Counted from the first letter of the stretch, positions 51,242-60,177 are shown. The stretch is DNA of 64,000 nt from Hymenobacter sediminicola (GCF_014250515.1 NZ_CP060202.1:989001-1053000); one strand, 5' to 3'. The notes: generated by a model from the sequence alone, not told the origin. Numbers and translations are program-made.

Positions 51242-51249
51242 TAGCTTTG
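51242..51249 (+). promoter_or_regulatory. TAGCTTTG -7 promoter element
   Basis: TAGCTTTG matches TAnnTTTG 27 bases before the ATG at 51276, consistent with a separate transcript for the small secreted protein after the macroglobulin gene. No clear -33 element at canonical distance. Confidence 0.4.
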
Positions 51250-51275
51250 TGGTTCCTTTCAGCCCAAATGAAGTG

Positions 51276-51707
51276 ATGAAGCGAATCATAATCATGTTTA
51301 CCGGCCTGCTCCTGAGCAGTGCCTCCGTACTGGCCCAAGGCGACAAAACCACGACTTCTGTTACCCCTACCACCTTACCTGGCGAAGAGAAGCTTTCGGC
51401 GCAGGAGCGCGCTGAGCGGGACTTTTTGATGCCCGCGCGCCGCAAGCAGGCCGCTATTTTAAAGGCTGCCGCCCGCGAAGAAGCCGCTACCCAGACAGAA
51501 ACCGACGTTTCCGCTTACCACGCTGAAGCTGCCCCGGAGCCCAAGGTTCTGGAAGCCGCCAAATCCAGTGCCGCAACGGCTGCACCCCGGCACGTGGCCT
51601 CGCACAGCCGCCGACGTTCTACTGCCAGCAAAAAGAAAGTAGTACACAAGTCGTCGGCTACTGGTAAGCGCAAAACAGCCACCAAAAGCAGTTCGCGTCG
51701 GCGCTAA
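51276..51707 (+). CDS. Small secreted protein with histone-H1-like basic tail
   Basis: 143 residues from ATG 51276 (MKRIIIMFTGLLLSSASVLAQ, signal peptide); the frame open back to 51153 is unlikely. The mature part has an acidic/neutral first half (GEEKLSAQERAERDFLMPAR, rich in Ala/Glu) and a Lys/Arg/Ser/Ala-rich tail (RRRSTASKKKVVHKSSATGK) like a histone H1 tail. A secreted, strongly basic, disordered protein could bind polyanions such as LPS, DNA or polysaccharide; that is inference. Terminator at 51723. No known family. Confidence 0.7.
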   Translation: MKRIIIMFTGLLLSSASVLAQGDKTTTSVTPTTLPGEEKLSAQERAERDFLMPARRKQAAILKAAAREEAATQTETDVSAYHAEAAPEPKVLEAAKSSAATAAPRHVASHSRRRSTASKKKVVHKSSATGKRKTATKSSSRRR

Positions 51708-51722
51708 ACTGGCCGAACAGAA

Positions 51723-51777
51723 GCCCAACAAAAAAGGCATGACACCACTCTTGGTTGTCATGCCTTTTTTGTTGGGC
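51723..51777. terminator. Terminator after the small basic protein
   Basis: Stem GCCCAACAAAAAAGGCATGACA (51723-51744) with its exact complement (51756-51777), 22 bp with an 11-base loop, carrying A and T runs for both directions. Confidence 0.9.
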
Positions 51778-51954
51778 CGTTATGATTACGATTAAAATAT
51801 CTAGTAAAAAGAGCTCAAGTGGCGCATTCCTGCATAAGGGTAGATACGAGCGGTAGGCTTGCTCTAATACCAAGAGCCTATAGGGTATAACTGAAGTTTG
51901 GGTCTGGGGTGAAGCTGACATGCACAGGCACATGGCCGCATTTGGGGTGGGTGC

Positions 51955-52461
51955 TCAAATATGCTGGGATTCTCTGCCAGAGCAACAGCAACCGGCTTGC
52001 TGCCACCAGCGCAGAAAATCCAGGTCGGTGGGGCGTCCCGCCAGGTTTTTTTGCTGCAGAATGGCACCGGGTAATAGCAATGGCAGCCCATGGTGCCACC
52101 GGCACTCGGCCCAGAATTCCGGCCAGCTCAGAAAGTCATTCTCGTAGTCGCAGTCCAGGATGGCATCGGCCTGCCGGGCCCGCAGGTAGTATTTGCCTGC
52201 CAGGTCGGCGAAGTGGAGCGGCAGCACAACGGGCTCTTGCCAGAGCGTCACGTGCCAGCCGGCAGCTTGCAGTAGCCTAACCAGAATGTTCAGACTGTCC
52301 AAGGCGGGCGGCAGCAGCAGGTCGCAGTCGGCCACTAGGCGGCGCGGCAGGTCCGGGCAGTGCTGGCGCAGTGCGAAGGTGCCCAGAACGCCAAACGGTA
52401 TACCGGCCGCCACCAGCTGATGCAGGGTGCGCAGGTAAAGCCGTTCGTGGGCGGCCGTCAT
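51955..52461 (-). CDS. Nucleotidyltransferase-fold protein, partner of the radical SAM gene
   Basis: 168 residues, cytoplasmic. It shows a minimal nucleotidyltransferase pattern: the glycine motif GVLGTFALR (24-32), DxD-like ADCDLLLP (Asp45, Asp47) and a later acidic pair ILDCDYE (Asp103, Asp105), with Trp-rich helices. This resembles the NTP_transf_5 or AbiEii-like groups, but the match is by motif only. Its ATG overlaps the radical SAM stop (52458-52461, ATGA), so the two are coupled and probably act on the same substrate. Confidence 0.65.
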   Translation of the reverse strand: MTAAHERLYLRTLHQLVAAGIPFGVLGTFALRQHCPDLPRRLVADCDLLLPPALDSLNILVRLLQAAGWHVTLWQEPVVLPLHFADLAGKYYLRARQADAILDCDYENDFLSWPEFWAECRWHHGLPLLLPGAILQQKNLAGRPTDLDFLRWWQQAGCCCSGRESQHI

Positions 52462-53561
52462 GGCTGGGCTGGGGCCGGAAAGGCTATGCGGCTCAGCACC
52501 CGGCTGTCGGGGTCCCAGTCGCCGGAGAGGGTTCCGTCGGAGTGCAGAATCAGCTTTTGCAGCACGCCGGTAGCATTGGCCGCTTGCAGGGCCGGGTAGC
52601 TGGACGTTTCGAAAATGACGTCGACACCCTGCCAGCGGTAATGCTCATTGTAGTAATAGTAGCCAAGTGTGCTGCCCGTGTACTGCCAGCCAAGGCGCGG
52701 CGCCTCTAGGGTGGGCACTACGGCTGCCAGCAGTGGCTCGATGGGCACCCGCTGCTGCTCAATCCACTCGGTAAAAACGTTGGGCAGGTAGCTGCCTTCC
52801 AAGCGGCTCAACTCCCGAAAGACCACCTGCCCGACACCCAGCCCGGCGGCCCAAGTCAGGTAGCGCTCCACGTCGGGCAGGGTAGCAATTCCCGCCTGGG
52901 TAAGGATGCAGGAGTTCTTAATGGCCAAGTGCTGGTGCAGCCAGCGCACGGTGGTGGCGTACACGCCATTGTGGCGCATGGGCTGGTTGCGGTTGAAGCG
53001 CATGATCTGCTGATTCACGGCCTCATCGTCGTGGCAGCGCGAGAGTTCGAGCCGGGTGAGGCCAAAGTCCTGCAGGGCCAAGGCCAGGTCGGGGCTGTGC
53101 ACAAAGCCGCTGCCGTTGGTATAAAGCACTTTCTCGTCGAATACCACGCCCTGGTGTTCCAACTGCGTCAGGCAGGACAGCAGCTCGCGCAGCCATTGGG
53201 GCTCGGCCGTCGCCTCAAGTCCCGACAGGCTCAGGCCCAGCGGCCAAGCCCGGAACGGGTGCAGCACCTCCCGTAACCGAGCGAAGTAGGCGGGATAATC
53301 GTCGATTAGGCGTTTCGCCGTCAGTTGGTGGCCGTCGTAGCGTTGCAGCTCTTCGGAGCAAAACGCGCAGTGGGCCGTGCAGCGCACCGCGTTGGCGAAA
53401 GGAGTAAAGGTCAGGCCTGGTCGCAGCTGCCATTCGCGCCCAAAGGCTGGCACCGTCACGGGCGGGGCCGGCTGGTAGAGCTGCCACGCCTGCTGCCGGG
53501 AGTGCGCCAACTCGGCGGACGTGGCCGCTACTCGAAACTGATTCCGCTCAGAAGATGCCAT
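52458..53561 (-). CDS. Radical SAM protein coupled to a nucleotidyltransferase-like gene
   Basis: 367 residues from ATG 53561 (MASSERNQF); the frame open to 53597 starts at TTG. Radical SAM motif CX3CX2C at Cys61, Cys65 and Cys68 (RCTAHCAFCSEE) for the 4Fe-4S cluster. Typical follow-ons are visible: LSLSGLEATAEPQWLRELLSCL, VLYTNGSGF and LELSRCHDDEA. The C-terminal part lacks SPASM-type Cys clusters; it ends LILHSDGTLSGDWDPDSRVLSRIAF. It is not a known tRNA- or cofactor-modifying enzyme by motif. With a good promoter at 53570-53598 it heads a two-gene unit with the nucleotidyltransferase-fold protein. Substrate unknown. Confidence 0.88.
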   Translation of the reverse strand: MASSERNQFRVAATSAELAHSRQQAWQLYQPAPPVTVPAFGREWQLRPGLTFTPFANAVRCTAHCAFCSEELQRYDGHQLTAKRLIDDYPAYFARLREVLHPFRAWPLGLSLSGLEATAEPQWLRELLSCLTQLEHQGVVFDEKVLYTNGSGFVHSPDLALALQDFGLTRLELSRCHDDEAVNQQIMRFNRNQPMRHNGVYATTVRWLHQHLAIKNSCILTQAGIATLPDVERYLTWAAGLGVGQVVFRELSRLEGSYLPNVFTEWIEQQRVPIEPLLAAVVPTLEAPRLGWQYTGSTLGYYYYNEHYRWQGVDVIFETSSYPALQAANATGVLQKLILHSDGTLSGDWDPDSRVLSRIAFPAPAQP

Positions 53562-53569
53562 CAAAGGTG

Positions 53570-53599
53570 CAAAGGTACCGTGCCTAAAGACGCTCAAAG
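53570..53599 (-). promoter_or_regulatory. Promoter of the radical SAM/nucleotidyltransferase unit (-33 TTTG, -7 TACCTTTG)
   Basis: On the minus strand CTTTG (53599-53595), 17-base spacer and TACCTTTG (53577-53570), which together match the Bacteroidota TTTG/TAnnTTTG promoter layout. The ATG starts 8 bases after the -7 element, giving a very short or no leader. Confidence 0.6.
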
Positions 53600-53711
53600 T
53601 ACGGGGTTTATTTGGCGACCTGCGGTCCAGCTACTACTGCTGTTTGCCCTTCACAGACCACCAGCATTACAGCGGGCCACACTCAGAGGCAGGAAAGAAA
53701 TAGACCGGGGT

Positions 53712-56297
53712 CTACAACTGGCGCAGGATGGTTTGGTCCGTAATCTTATCGTCGTCCATTAGCAGCAAGGCCTTGCTCAGGATGATGGAAAGCACGGCGT
53801 CGCCCTCGAAAGGCAGGAATACATCAGCTGCGCCCATTGTTTTAGCCGAGCGCTCCGGTACAATGCACAAATACTGGTCGTTGGGCTCCATCAGAATGTT
53901 GCCGGAGCCCAGGTGAATCTTGTAGGTGTGGCGGTGGCCTTTTACTACCAAGAAGTTGCCTTTGATTTCGCTTGCCTTGCCAATTTTGAGACGGGGCACC
54001 AGCCGTTCCAGGGCCATCTTACGGGTTTTGGCCACTTCGCTCAGGTCGCCAAAGCTGTAGCTTTCCCAGTAATTGCGGAACTGGGCCAAGCCGCCGTTGT
54101 CGCGCCACTGCGGGTCGTTGCCCACACTGGCCACGCCCACGAACAGGTCTACGTCGCGCATCACTTCGGAGAAAACCAGCGGCGGTATCTGGGGAAGCGG
54201 CACGGGCGCATCGGCGCGGGTGAAGCGCACCTGATCGGTGCTCACGTAGTTGTAGATGCCGGTGTCGTTCCACTCGCCGTCGGCATACACCTCGCTTACC
54301 CAAAACTCGGCGGTGAGGTCGTGGGTAGGAAGAGGCAGGCTGGCCGTTTCCGAGTCGTAGCCTTTGTCGTAGGCCCCGAGTAGGCGGTAGCGCCAGCCCC
54401 GCAGCTTGGCCAGGCTATTGAACTGGTGCTGCTTGAGAATGTGCGCCGCCATGCGGTTGCTGTAGGTGCTGGTGCGCTCCTCGGGCGGAGTTAGCAGGTA
54501 CACTTCCCGGAATGCCTGCTTCAGTGGCTGGCGGATTTGCTTTTCCTCCAGCAGCCTGCGCCAAGACAGCACTTCGGCGGCGGGCACCAGCACAGGATGC
54601 CAGAGCTGCAACTGGGTATCAGTAGTGGGAGCCGAAACAGGCTGGCCCTGGGCATCCTGCCAGCTGCCGCCGAGGTACAGCGCATCCTGAAAAGTGCCCC
54701 CGGGGTGGTGCAGCCGCCAGATAAGCGGACGAGCCAGTAAACTTAGCAACCCGTGCCGGAAATAATACTGCTCAAACCACGGCCAGGGAATGCGGCGCTC
54801 TTCCACAAAGCTGCGGTCGAGCCGGTCACGCTGGGCGGTGTAGGTTTGCTGGGCCTGAGTCTGGGCGGCTTTAAGCTCCTTGAGTTCGTCGGGGTGGGTG
54901 GTTTTGAGGGCCGAAGGCGCGCTTTTTAGGGGCTTGTCAGCTTTTTGCCACTGCACCTCAGCCTTGCCATCAGCCAGGGTAAGGGTAGCCGTATAGTCGC
55001 CGTACTCTTCCACCAGCCGGCCGTTTTCGAGCCCGAAATCCGGGGCAGCCATATCCTCAATTTCGGCCGGACTCACGCCTAGCTTCTGGGACTCCTGGGC
55101 AATGTAGCGGGCTATGGTTTCCTGGGTATTGGTCTGGCGGATTTTGCTCCGTACCCGCGCCAGAGCTGCCACGCCGGGCAGGCCGTTTTGCGACAGGGCC
55201 AGCAAGCAAGCATTGCCCAGGCCAGCAGCCAGCGGCCCTTTGCCCGGAATCTTCCGGAAGCACTTAGCAGCTAGGGCAGTCAGCAGTTCCAGCAGCGCTG
55301 GGTCAGCCAACGGTTGTAGAGTCCAGATCAGGCCTTTAGCTACGGTGGCATTGGACTCGGTTATGAAGTCCCAAGTAGAATAAGTATAGTTAGTACCGTT
55401 GCCGTAGTCGTGCACGTGCTGGCGCTCCGTGACGGGTGTGTCGGCCAGCACTTGCAGCCAGGCGCGGCCCTGTTGGCGCACGGCGTCTGCGCCGATGGCG
55501 GCAGTGGCGGCATCCAGCTCTTTGCGCAGCTTAGCTGTGGGGTGGGCGGCTGTGGCTTTCGGCCAGCGCTGCAGCAGCCCCAGCCAAGCAGCAGTGCGCG
55601 GGTCGGCGCGGTCGAGGCTGGCCACAAATTGGCTGAGTGCTTGTCCCAGCGGGTCGGCGTCGGAAAATACCACGATGGGTAGCGCGTCACTGCCGGCCAC
55701 CTGGCCTAGTATTTCCTGGGTTTTCAGGTGAATTTTGAGCAGGTCACCGGTTTGTCCAGCACTCCGGTCGCGCAGCTGCCGCAGAAAATCCAGCATGGGC
55801 TCACCCAGCGGTTTGCGCTTGGCCAGCTTGGCTACCTGCGTGAGCGTCAGTAGCAAAGGGAAAGGATAGATGTGCAACGACACTTCTTTCGACTTGGCGA
55901 AATCCAGTCCGTAGCTGGCAAACAGGCGAAGATAATCGGCTTCCTGCAGCGTAAGCGTGGTGCGTAGGAGCGCCGTCAGCACTTCGGCCAAGCCCCAGCG
56001 GATGCGGTAATCATCTTCCCGGCGGACGCGGTTGATAGCCGCTGCCAGGGCCAGCACCAGCCGGCTTTGGTAGGCTGAATCCTGCGCGCGTATCGCCTGG
56101 TAGGCTGGTAGCTCGTTGAGTTTGGTGCCGTAGGACTTGCCTAGCAGCTGCGGTAGCAACTCGGTTAGCGCGGGTTTCATTTCCACGGCCTCCGGGCTGG
56201 CGTCCTCTAATAAGGCAAGGTCAAAGGGTTCTTTCTTGGTGGCAGGCATAGCGGCGGGGCGGGTGAAAAGGTCACGCAGTCGGTTGAGCAGTCCCAT
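53712..56297 (-). CDS. DUF4132-domain protein
   Basis: 861 residues, soluble, no signal peptide. The first ~500 residues are helical-repeat-like (HEAT/ARM type; LLTALAAKCFRKIPGKG, ALARVRSKIRQTNT). The C-terminal ~300 hold the DUF4132 block: HPVLVPAAEVLSWRRLLEEKQIRQPLKQAFREVYLLTP, AAHILKQHQFNSLAKLRGWRYRLLGAYD and FVGVASVGNDPQWRDNGG, a signature shared with MolR-like WGR-domain proteins. The WGR domain itself is not evident. It forms a pair with the 130-residue gene 3 bp upstream. Role unknown; the family has been discussed as part of stress or ADP-ribosylation contexts, but nothing here shows that. Confidence 0.85.
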   Translation of the reverse strand: MGLLNRLRDLFTRPAAMPATKKEPFDLALLEDASPEAVEMKPALTELLPQLLGKSYGTKLNELPAYQAIRAQDSAYQSRLVLALAAAINRVRREDDYRIRWGLAEVLTALLRTTLTLQEADYLRLFASYGLDFAKSKEVSLHIYPFPLLLTLTQVAKLAKRKPLGEPMLDFLRQLRDRSAGQTGDLLKIHLKTQEILGQVAGSDALPIVVFSDADPLGQALSQFVASLDRADPRTAAWLGLLQRWPKATAAHPTAKLRKELDAATAAIGADAVRQQGRAWLQVLADTPVTERQHVHDYGNGTNYTYSTWDFITESNATVAKGLIWTLQPLADPALLELLTALAAKCFRKIPGKGPLAAGLGNACLLALSQNGLPGVAALARVRSKIRQTNTQETIARYIAQESQKLGVSPAEIEDMAAPDFGLENGRLVEEYGDYTATLTLADGKAEVQWQKADKPLKSAPSALKTTHPDELKELKAAQTQAQQTYTAQRDRLDRSFVEERRIPWPWFEQYYFRHGLLSLLARPLIWRLHHPGGTFQDALYLGGSWQDAQGQPVSAPTTDTQLQLWHPVLVPAAEVLSWRRLLEEKQIRQPLKQAFREVYLLTPPEERTSTYSNRMAAHILKQHQFNSLAKLRGWRYRLLGAYDKGYDSETASLPLPTHDLTAEFWVSEVYADGEWNDTGIYNYVSTDQVRFTRADAPVPLPQIPPLVFSEVMRDVDLFVGVASVGNDPQWRDNGGLAQFRNYWESYSFGDLSEVAKTRKMALERLVPRLKIGKASEIKGNFLVVKGHRHTYKIHLGSGNILMEPNDQYLCIVPERSAKTMGAADVFLPFEGDAVLSIILSKALLLMDDDKITDQTILRQL

Positions 56298-56300
56298 GCC

Positions 56301-56693
56301 TCAGCCGCCTACCAGCGGGGTGAGCTTCACGAAGCTGGCTGTGGCTCCCTCGCCCAGCCATACCTGCTCGTCTAGACTTTCAGCCTGCCGGTCATTGACG
56401 AGCACGAAAAAGCGGTTTTGCTGAAACGCTTCGAGGGCACGGTATACCTGCTGCTCGGCGTCGATATGGTGGCCGGGCCGCAGACGGTAGCCATTCAGCA
56501 CCCGCTCCGACTCGGTAGGCTGCACCAGCCCCTGAAATGAGCCACTCTGGCGCTCATTATAGGCGGCTACCTCGTCGTGCACGCGCCGGGTAATCAGCTC
56601 ACCTACCGTGAGAGTTTCTTGGTTGATTTCCAGTTCCAGCCGGTGCAGAACGCTGCCGCTGGCAGTTTCGTCAAGAATGGTGAGCAAGGACAT
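56301..56693 (-). CDS. Small protein paired with the DUF4132 gene
   Basis: 130 residues (ATG 56693). It opens MSLLTILDETASGSVLHRLELEINQETLTVGELITRRV and contains VHDEVAAYNERQSGSFQGLVQPTESERVLNGYRL and VLVNDRQAESLDEQVWLGEGATASFVKLTPLVGG, a beta-grasp-like pattern. Length, 3-bp spacing and co-direction with the DUF4132 gene suggest a conserved partner. No domain recognised. Confidence 0.75.
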   Translation of the reverse strand: MSLLTILDETASGSVLHRLELEINQETLTVGELITRRVHDEVAAYNERQSGSFQGLVQPTESERVLNGYRLRPGHHIDAEQQVYRALEAFQQNRFFVLVNDRQAESLDEQVWLGEGATASFVKLTPLVGG

Positions 56694-56908
56694 ACGCTAG
56701 GAATGAAGAATATGGACGGGCTTTTTACAACGGAAACATAGGCATTTGCTGCTTTGCGGGCGCAGTACTTTCTAGGAGCTATGCAAGGAATCCGGATTTG
56801 CTAGACTGAGCTAGCAGCGGGCCGAAGCGGCATAGTAGACTGCTAACTGCCTTTTACTTAGCCATCTTTTCGCTGCTCGTAAGACGCACATAATTTGCTT
56901 TTTTCTAC

Positions 56909-57463
56909 TTACCGAAGGAAAATAGTGCCAGGCGGGTATTTGCTTGTGTCTGGTTTGGGTGGAGGTACCAACCAAATATCTACCCGGGTTTGTGGCGCGT
57001 CTGCGGTGGGCTGCACGAGGTGGATTTGTCCGATGGCTGCGGGCGCAATCCGCAGAGCAGCTACCGCCTGCGGGTCGAGGGGCTGCCCGTTGAGCGCAAA
57101 CGTGAGTGGGCCCTTCAACCCGAGCTGCCGCCCAAGTTGAGGGAACGACTGACTACGCACACGCTTATCAGCCGTAATGTCAATCAGGCCACCACGTATG
57201 TTTTTTAAGTGGGGTGCAATGTCTTGGCTACTCTGCGTGTCGGGCCCTTTGTACACCGTCATGCTCTTGATTTCCGACGTTTCCTTCGGCGTAAATTCTG
57301 CCAGTACGCCGTTAATAATGATGGTGGAATTAAGTACGACTATTGGGTCGCCAATCGGGCCTTGCGGCCGGCTATAGGTGGTGGTTTCCTGCGCGTAACC
57401 GACGAGGGAAAGGCTGCACAGGCCCAGTAGCAGAAAGAGGAAACGATGGCAGGAACGAGTCAT
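56909..57463 (-). CDS. Small secreted protein with a TonB-plug-like segment
   Basis: 184 residues from ATG 57463 (MTRSCHRFLFLLLGLCSLSLVGYAQ, signal peptide); the longer frame to 57535 lacks one. NSTIIINGVLAEFTPKETSEIKSMTVYKGPD is like the start of a TonB receptor plug (ING at a hairpin, then 'I.S..V.KGP'), and GLKGPLTFALNGQPLDPQAVAALRIAPAAIGQIHLVQP repeats the theme, but there is no barrel. A periplasmic or outer-membrane accessory protein; function unknown. Between it and the DUF4132 pair is a 215-bp gap without recognised features. Confidence 0.75.
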   Translation of the reverse strand: MTRSCHRFLFLLLGLCSLSLVGYAQETTTYSRPQGPIGDPIVVLNSTIIINGVLAEFTPKETSEIKSMTVYKGPDTQSSQDIAPHLKNIRGGLIDITADKRVRSQSFPQLGRQLGLKGPLTFALNGQPLDPQAVAALRIAPAAIGQIHLVQPTADAPQTRVDIWLVPPPKPDTSKYPPGTIFLR

Positions 57464-57662
57464 AACAGACGCTGAAATAAAAATGGGAAGCCGAAGAAAA
57501 TGACACCAAAATCGGTGAGCAGTGGAGACAAGCAAACAGGTCAGTCAGCGGCTCAGCGAGGCAGCTAGAAGCTGCAGCACGGGACGCATACGTAGCAGAT
57601 GCTTCCGCCTTCGATATTGCACACGGCTATGCGGCGAATAATGAAAAAATGGGGCGCTTGGG

Positions 57663-59864
57663 CTACTCAGCACTGACACTGCTATTGACTGTGGACTCTT
57701 GCGCAGGCATCCGTATCAGAAACGTGCTGCCCTGCCCCACACAACTCTCGACGTGCAGGCTGCCGGCGTGGCCCTGGGTAACTATATCGTAGCTCAGCGA
57801 GAGGCCCAGGCCCGTGCCTTCGCCCGGGGGCTTGGTGGTAAAGAAGGGCTGAAAGATTTTCTGCTGCACTTCAGCCGGAATACCAGTGCCGTTGTCTGTG
57901 ACCTGTATTTCGACCTGTGGTCCTACTTGTTTCGTGGCTACGCTGATGGTGGGCTGGTATCCGGCTTCGCCGGTAAGTTGGCGCTGGCGTACGGCGTAGA
58001 AGGCATTGCCAAAGAGGTTGAGCAGTACTCGGCCCAAGTCGCCGGGCACGGCTGGCACTAGCTGTAAGCCGGGCGCCAGGTCGGTTTTCAATTCGGCATT
58101 AAAGGTTTTATCGGTGGCGCGCAGGCTCTGGTAGGCTAAGCGCAGGTACTCGTCGCAGAGCGAGTTGACGTCCGTCGGTACCCGTTCGCCGGTGCTCTGG
58201 CGCGAGTGCTCAAGCATGCCTTTGATGATGCCGGAGGCCCGCTGACCGTGCTCAGTAATTCTGGTTAGGTTCTCCCGCACAACAGCCGTTAGGGCCGTCA
58301 CTTCTTCCGCGTCGCCGGAGGCTTGCGCTTCTTCTAGCTCGTTGAGTAGCTCAGTACTTACTTCGGCGAAATTGTTGACGAAGTTGAGCGGGTTCTGAAT
58401 TTCGTGGGCCACGCCGGCCGTCAGTTCACCCAGGCTGGCCATTTTCTCTTTCTGGATGAGCTGGGTTTGGGTAACGCGCAGCTCGGTCAAGGAGGTATCG
58501 AGCCGGTCGCGCTGGGCCTGCAGGTCCTGCTTCTGATCGGTTACCAGCTGCTTGAGGCGCTCAGTCCGGCGGAGGGTAAAATAGAGGCCCGCGGCCAGCA
58601 GCAGCAGCCCGCCCGCGCCCAACGACGTAGCCGTACGCAGCTGGCGTTGCCGCCGGACTTCAGCTGCCGCTACAGCTTGGCGGCGTTCTTGGGTGGCCTT
58701 GAGGCGCGCCTCCTTGTCCGCAAACTCGTAGCCCAGACGCTGTCGATACGCGGCCTTTTGGTTTTGCTCGTTCTGAGCGCTGTCGCGCAGGCCAATATAG
58801 CGGCGGTAATGGCTAAGGGCGTCCTGGGGCCGAGCTAGCTGCTCATGGAGACGGCTCTGGACCAACTCGGCATCGCGCTGAGTTGTAAGAGAGCCAGGGC
58901 CTGCCATGGCTATGGCTTGGCGGGCATAGCGCAAGGCCAACGGCAGGTGGCTAGCTGCTTCCTCGGTAAGGGCCAAATATAGGTCGGCCTGAGCTACAAA
59001 GTATGCAATCTGGATGCTCCCGGCGAGCCGTCTGGCCTCCAGCAGCAGGGTGCGAGCCTCTTCCAGGCGGTGCTGGCGCAGCCGGATGCGCCCGCGTAGC
59101 AGCAGCGCGCTGCTTAGCCGCGCGCCCGCGTCTGGGGTCTGCAAGGCCAGCTGCTGGGCGCGGTGAGCAAAGTTTTCCGCCCGGATGGTGTCGTTGAATT
59201 CAGTGAGGTACACATACGATAGGTTAGTCATTGCATCAAGCAAAGCCAGTGGTTCGCCATCTTGCTCGAGCAGAGCCAGGGCACGCAGGTTGTAGTGTAG
59301 CTCCGCCGTTCGGTCTCCCAGCAAGCCGTATACGCTCCCTAGTCCGCTCAGGCATCTGGTTACCACCGAGCGCGCTGCTGGCACCCGCTCGCCTGCTCGC
59401 ACCCCTTTTTGGTAGTAACGCAGCGCCCCCGCGTAGTCGTGCTTGGTTGAGAGTAAAGTGCTGGCAAGGTTTGCAAGGGATTCTACCTGCCCCCGCACAT
59501 CACCGGCTTGCTGGCGTAAGCGAGCGGCGCGCAAGAACATGGCTTCGGCATGGGCTTCTTCCCCGCCATCGGAGTAACCTACGCCCAGGTTGTTTACGGC
59601 CCCACCCAGCAGGCGCAGTAGGCGGCGGCGCTCAGCACCCCGGGCCATGGGCAGAGTCTGTTCCAGTAGGTGCATGGCCCGCTGAGCGAAATAGCGGATA
59701 CTATCACTGCTTTCCACCATCTCACTGGCCAACCAGTAGTAGCGTGCCCGGGCCGTATCGGTGCGGGCCTGGGCCAGGCCGCGGCGCACCGGCCTAAGCG
59801 AGTCGGCCTGAGCCACGAAGGGAGCCAGCAGCACAAACAGCAGCACAAACGGCAGGCGCTTCAT
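57663..59864 (-). CDS. TPR-containing sensor histidine kinase
   Basis: 733 residues. Signal peptide (1-20), ~370 residues of periplasmic TPR repeats (VNNLGVGYSDGGEEAHAEAMF, SLANLASTLLSTKHDYAGALRYYQKG, SYVYLTEFNDTIRAENFAHRAQQ), a membrane helix at ~413-432 (ATSLGAGGLLLLAAGLYFTL), coiled coil, HisKA with His487 (GVAHEIQNPLNFVNNF) and HATPase motifs NLFGNAFYAV, VTDNGTGIP and GEGTGLGLSLSYDIV. An orthodox membrane kinase without receiver; no partner regulator is adjacent, so the target is elsewhere. Regulation by protein contacts through TPRs is likely but unseen. Confidence 0.93.
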   Translation of the reverse strand: MKRLPFVLLFVLLAPFVAQADSLRPVRRGLAQARTDTARARYYWLASEMVESSDSIRYFAQRAMHLLEQTLPMARGAERRRLLRLLGGAVNNLGVGYSDGGEEAHAEAMFLRAARLRQQAGDVRGQVESLANLASTLLSTKHDYAGALRYYQKGVRAGERVPAARSVVTRCLSGLGSVYGLLGDRTAELHYNLRALALLEQDGEPLALLDAMTNLSYVYLTEFNDTIRAENFAHRAQQLALQTPDAGARLSSALLLRGRIRLRQHRLEEARTLLLEARRLAGSIQIAYFVAQADLYLALTEEAASHLPLALRYARQAIAMAGPGSLTTQRDAELVQSRLHEQLARPQDALSHYRRYIGLRDSAQNEQNQKAAYRQRLGYEFADKEARLKATQERRQAVAAAEVRRQRQLRTATSLGAGGLLLLAAGLYFTLRRTERLKQLVTDQKQDLQAQRDRLDTSLTELRVTQTQLIQKEKMASLGELTAGVAHEIQNPLNFVNNFAEVSTELLNELEEAQASGDAEEVTALTAVVRENLTRITEHGQRASGIIKGMLEHSRQSTGERVPTDVNSLCDEYLRLAYQSLRATDKTFNAELKTDLAPGLQLVPAVPGDLGRVLLNLFGNAFYAVRQRQLTGEAGYQPTISVATKQVGPQVEIQVTDNGTGIPAEVQQKIFQPFFTTKPPGEGTGLGLSLSYDIVTQGHAGSLHVESCVGQGSTFLIRMPAQESTVNSSVSAE

Positions 59865-60177
59865 GGCTGGTGGAAAGGCAGAGCGGCGGGGGTGCCGTCT
59901 TAGTAAACATACTGCCTGTCAGCGTGAAACCCAAAAGTCTTATATCTGCGAAATATTACCTATTCGCCGGCTTCCCCGGGAAGATGAGGACCAGCGTCGT
60001 GCTGAGCGGAAGCGTGCAAGGTGCTAATGGAAAGGCAAATGCTACTCGCTGCACTAATAACGCGCGGAGGAACGCTGGCTAGTGCAGAAATGAATCGGAA
60101 TGTTAAGGCTTCTGATATGATCCAAGGATTGGACTTGCCCGCGGTAACCATGGCGGCGTTGCTTCTCTCACGTAGAT
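59865..60177. other. Non-coding gap upstream of the kinase
   Basis: 313 bp containing the kinase promoter presumably (AT-rich patch near 59935-59960) and the start of the inverted repeat that follows. No gene, repeat or RNA recognised. Confidence 0.5.

Noticed and set aside
51658..51933. Minus-strand 91-residue frame with a Cys-rich start
   Set aside because: It spans the terminator at 51723-51777 and the 3' end of the small basic protein gene; no family; judged chance.
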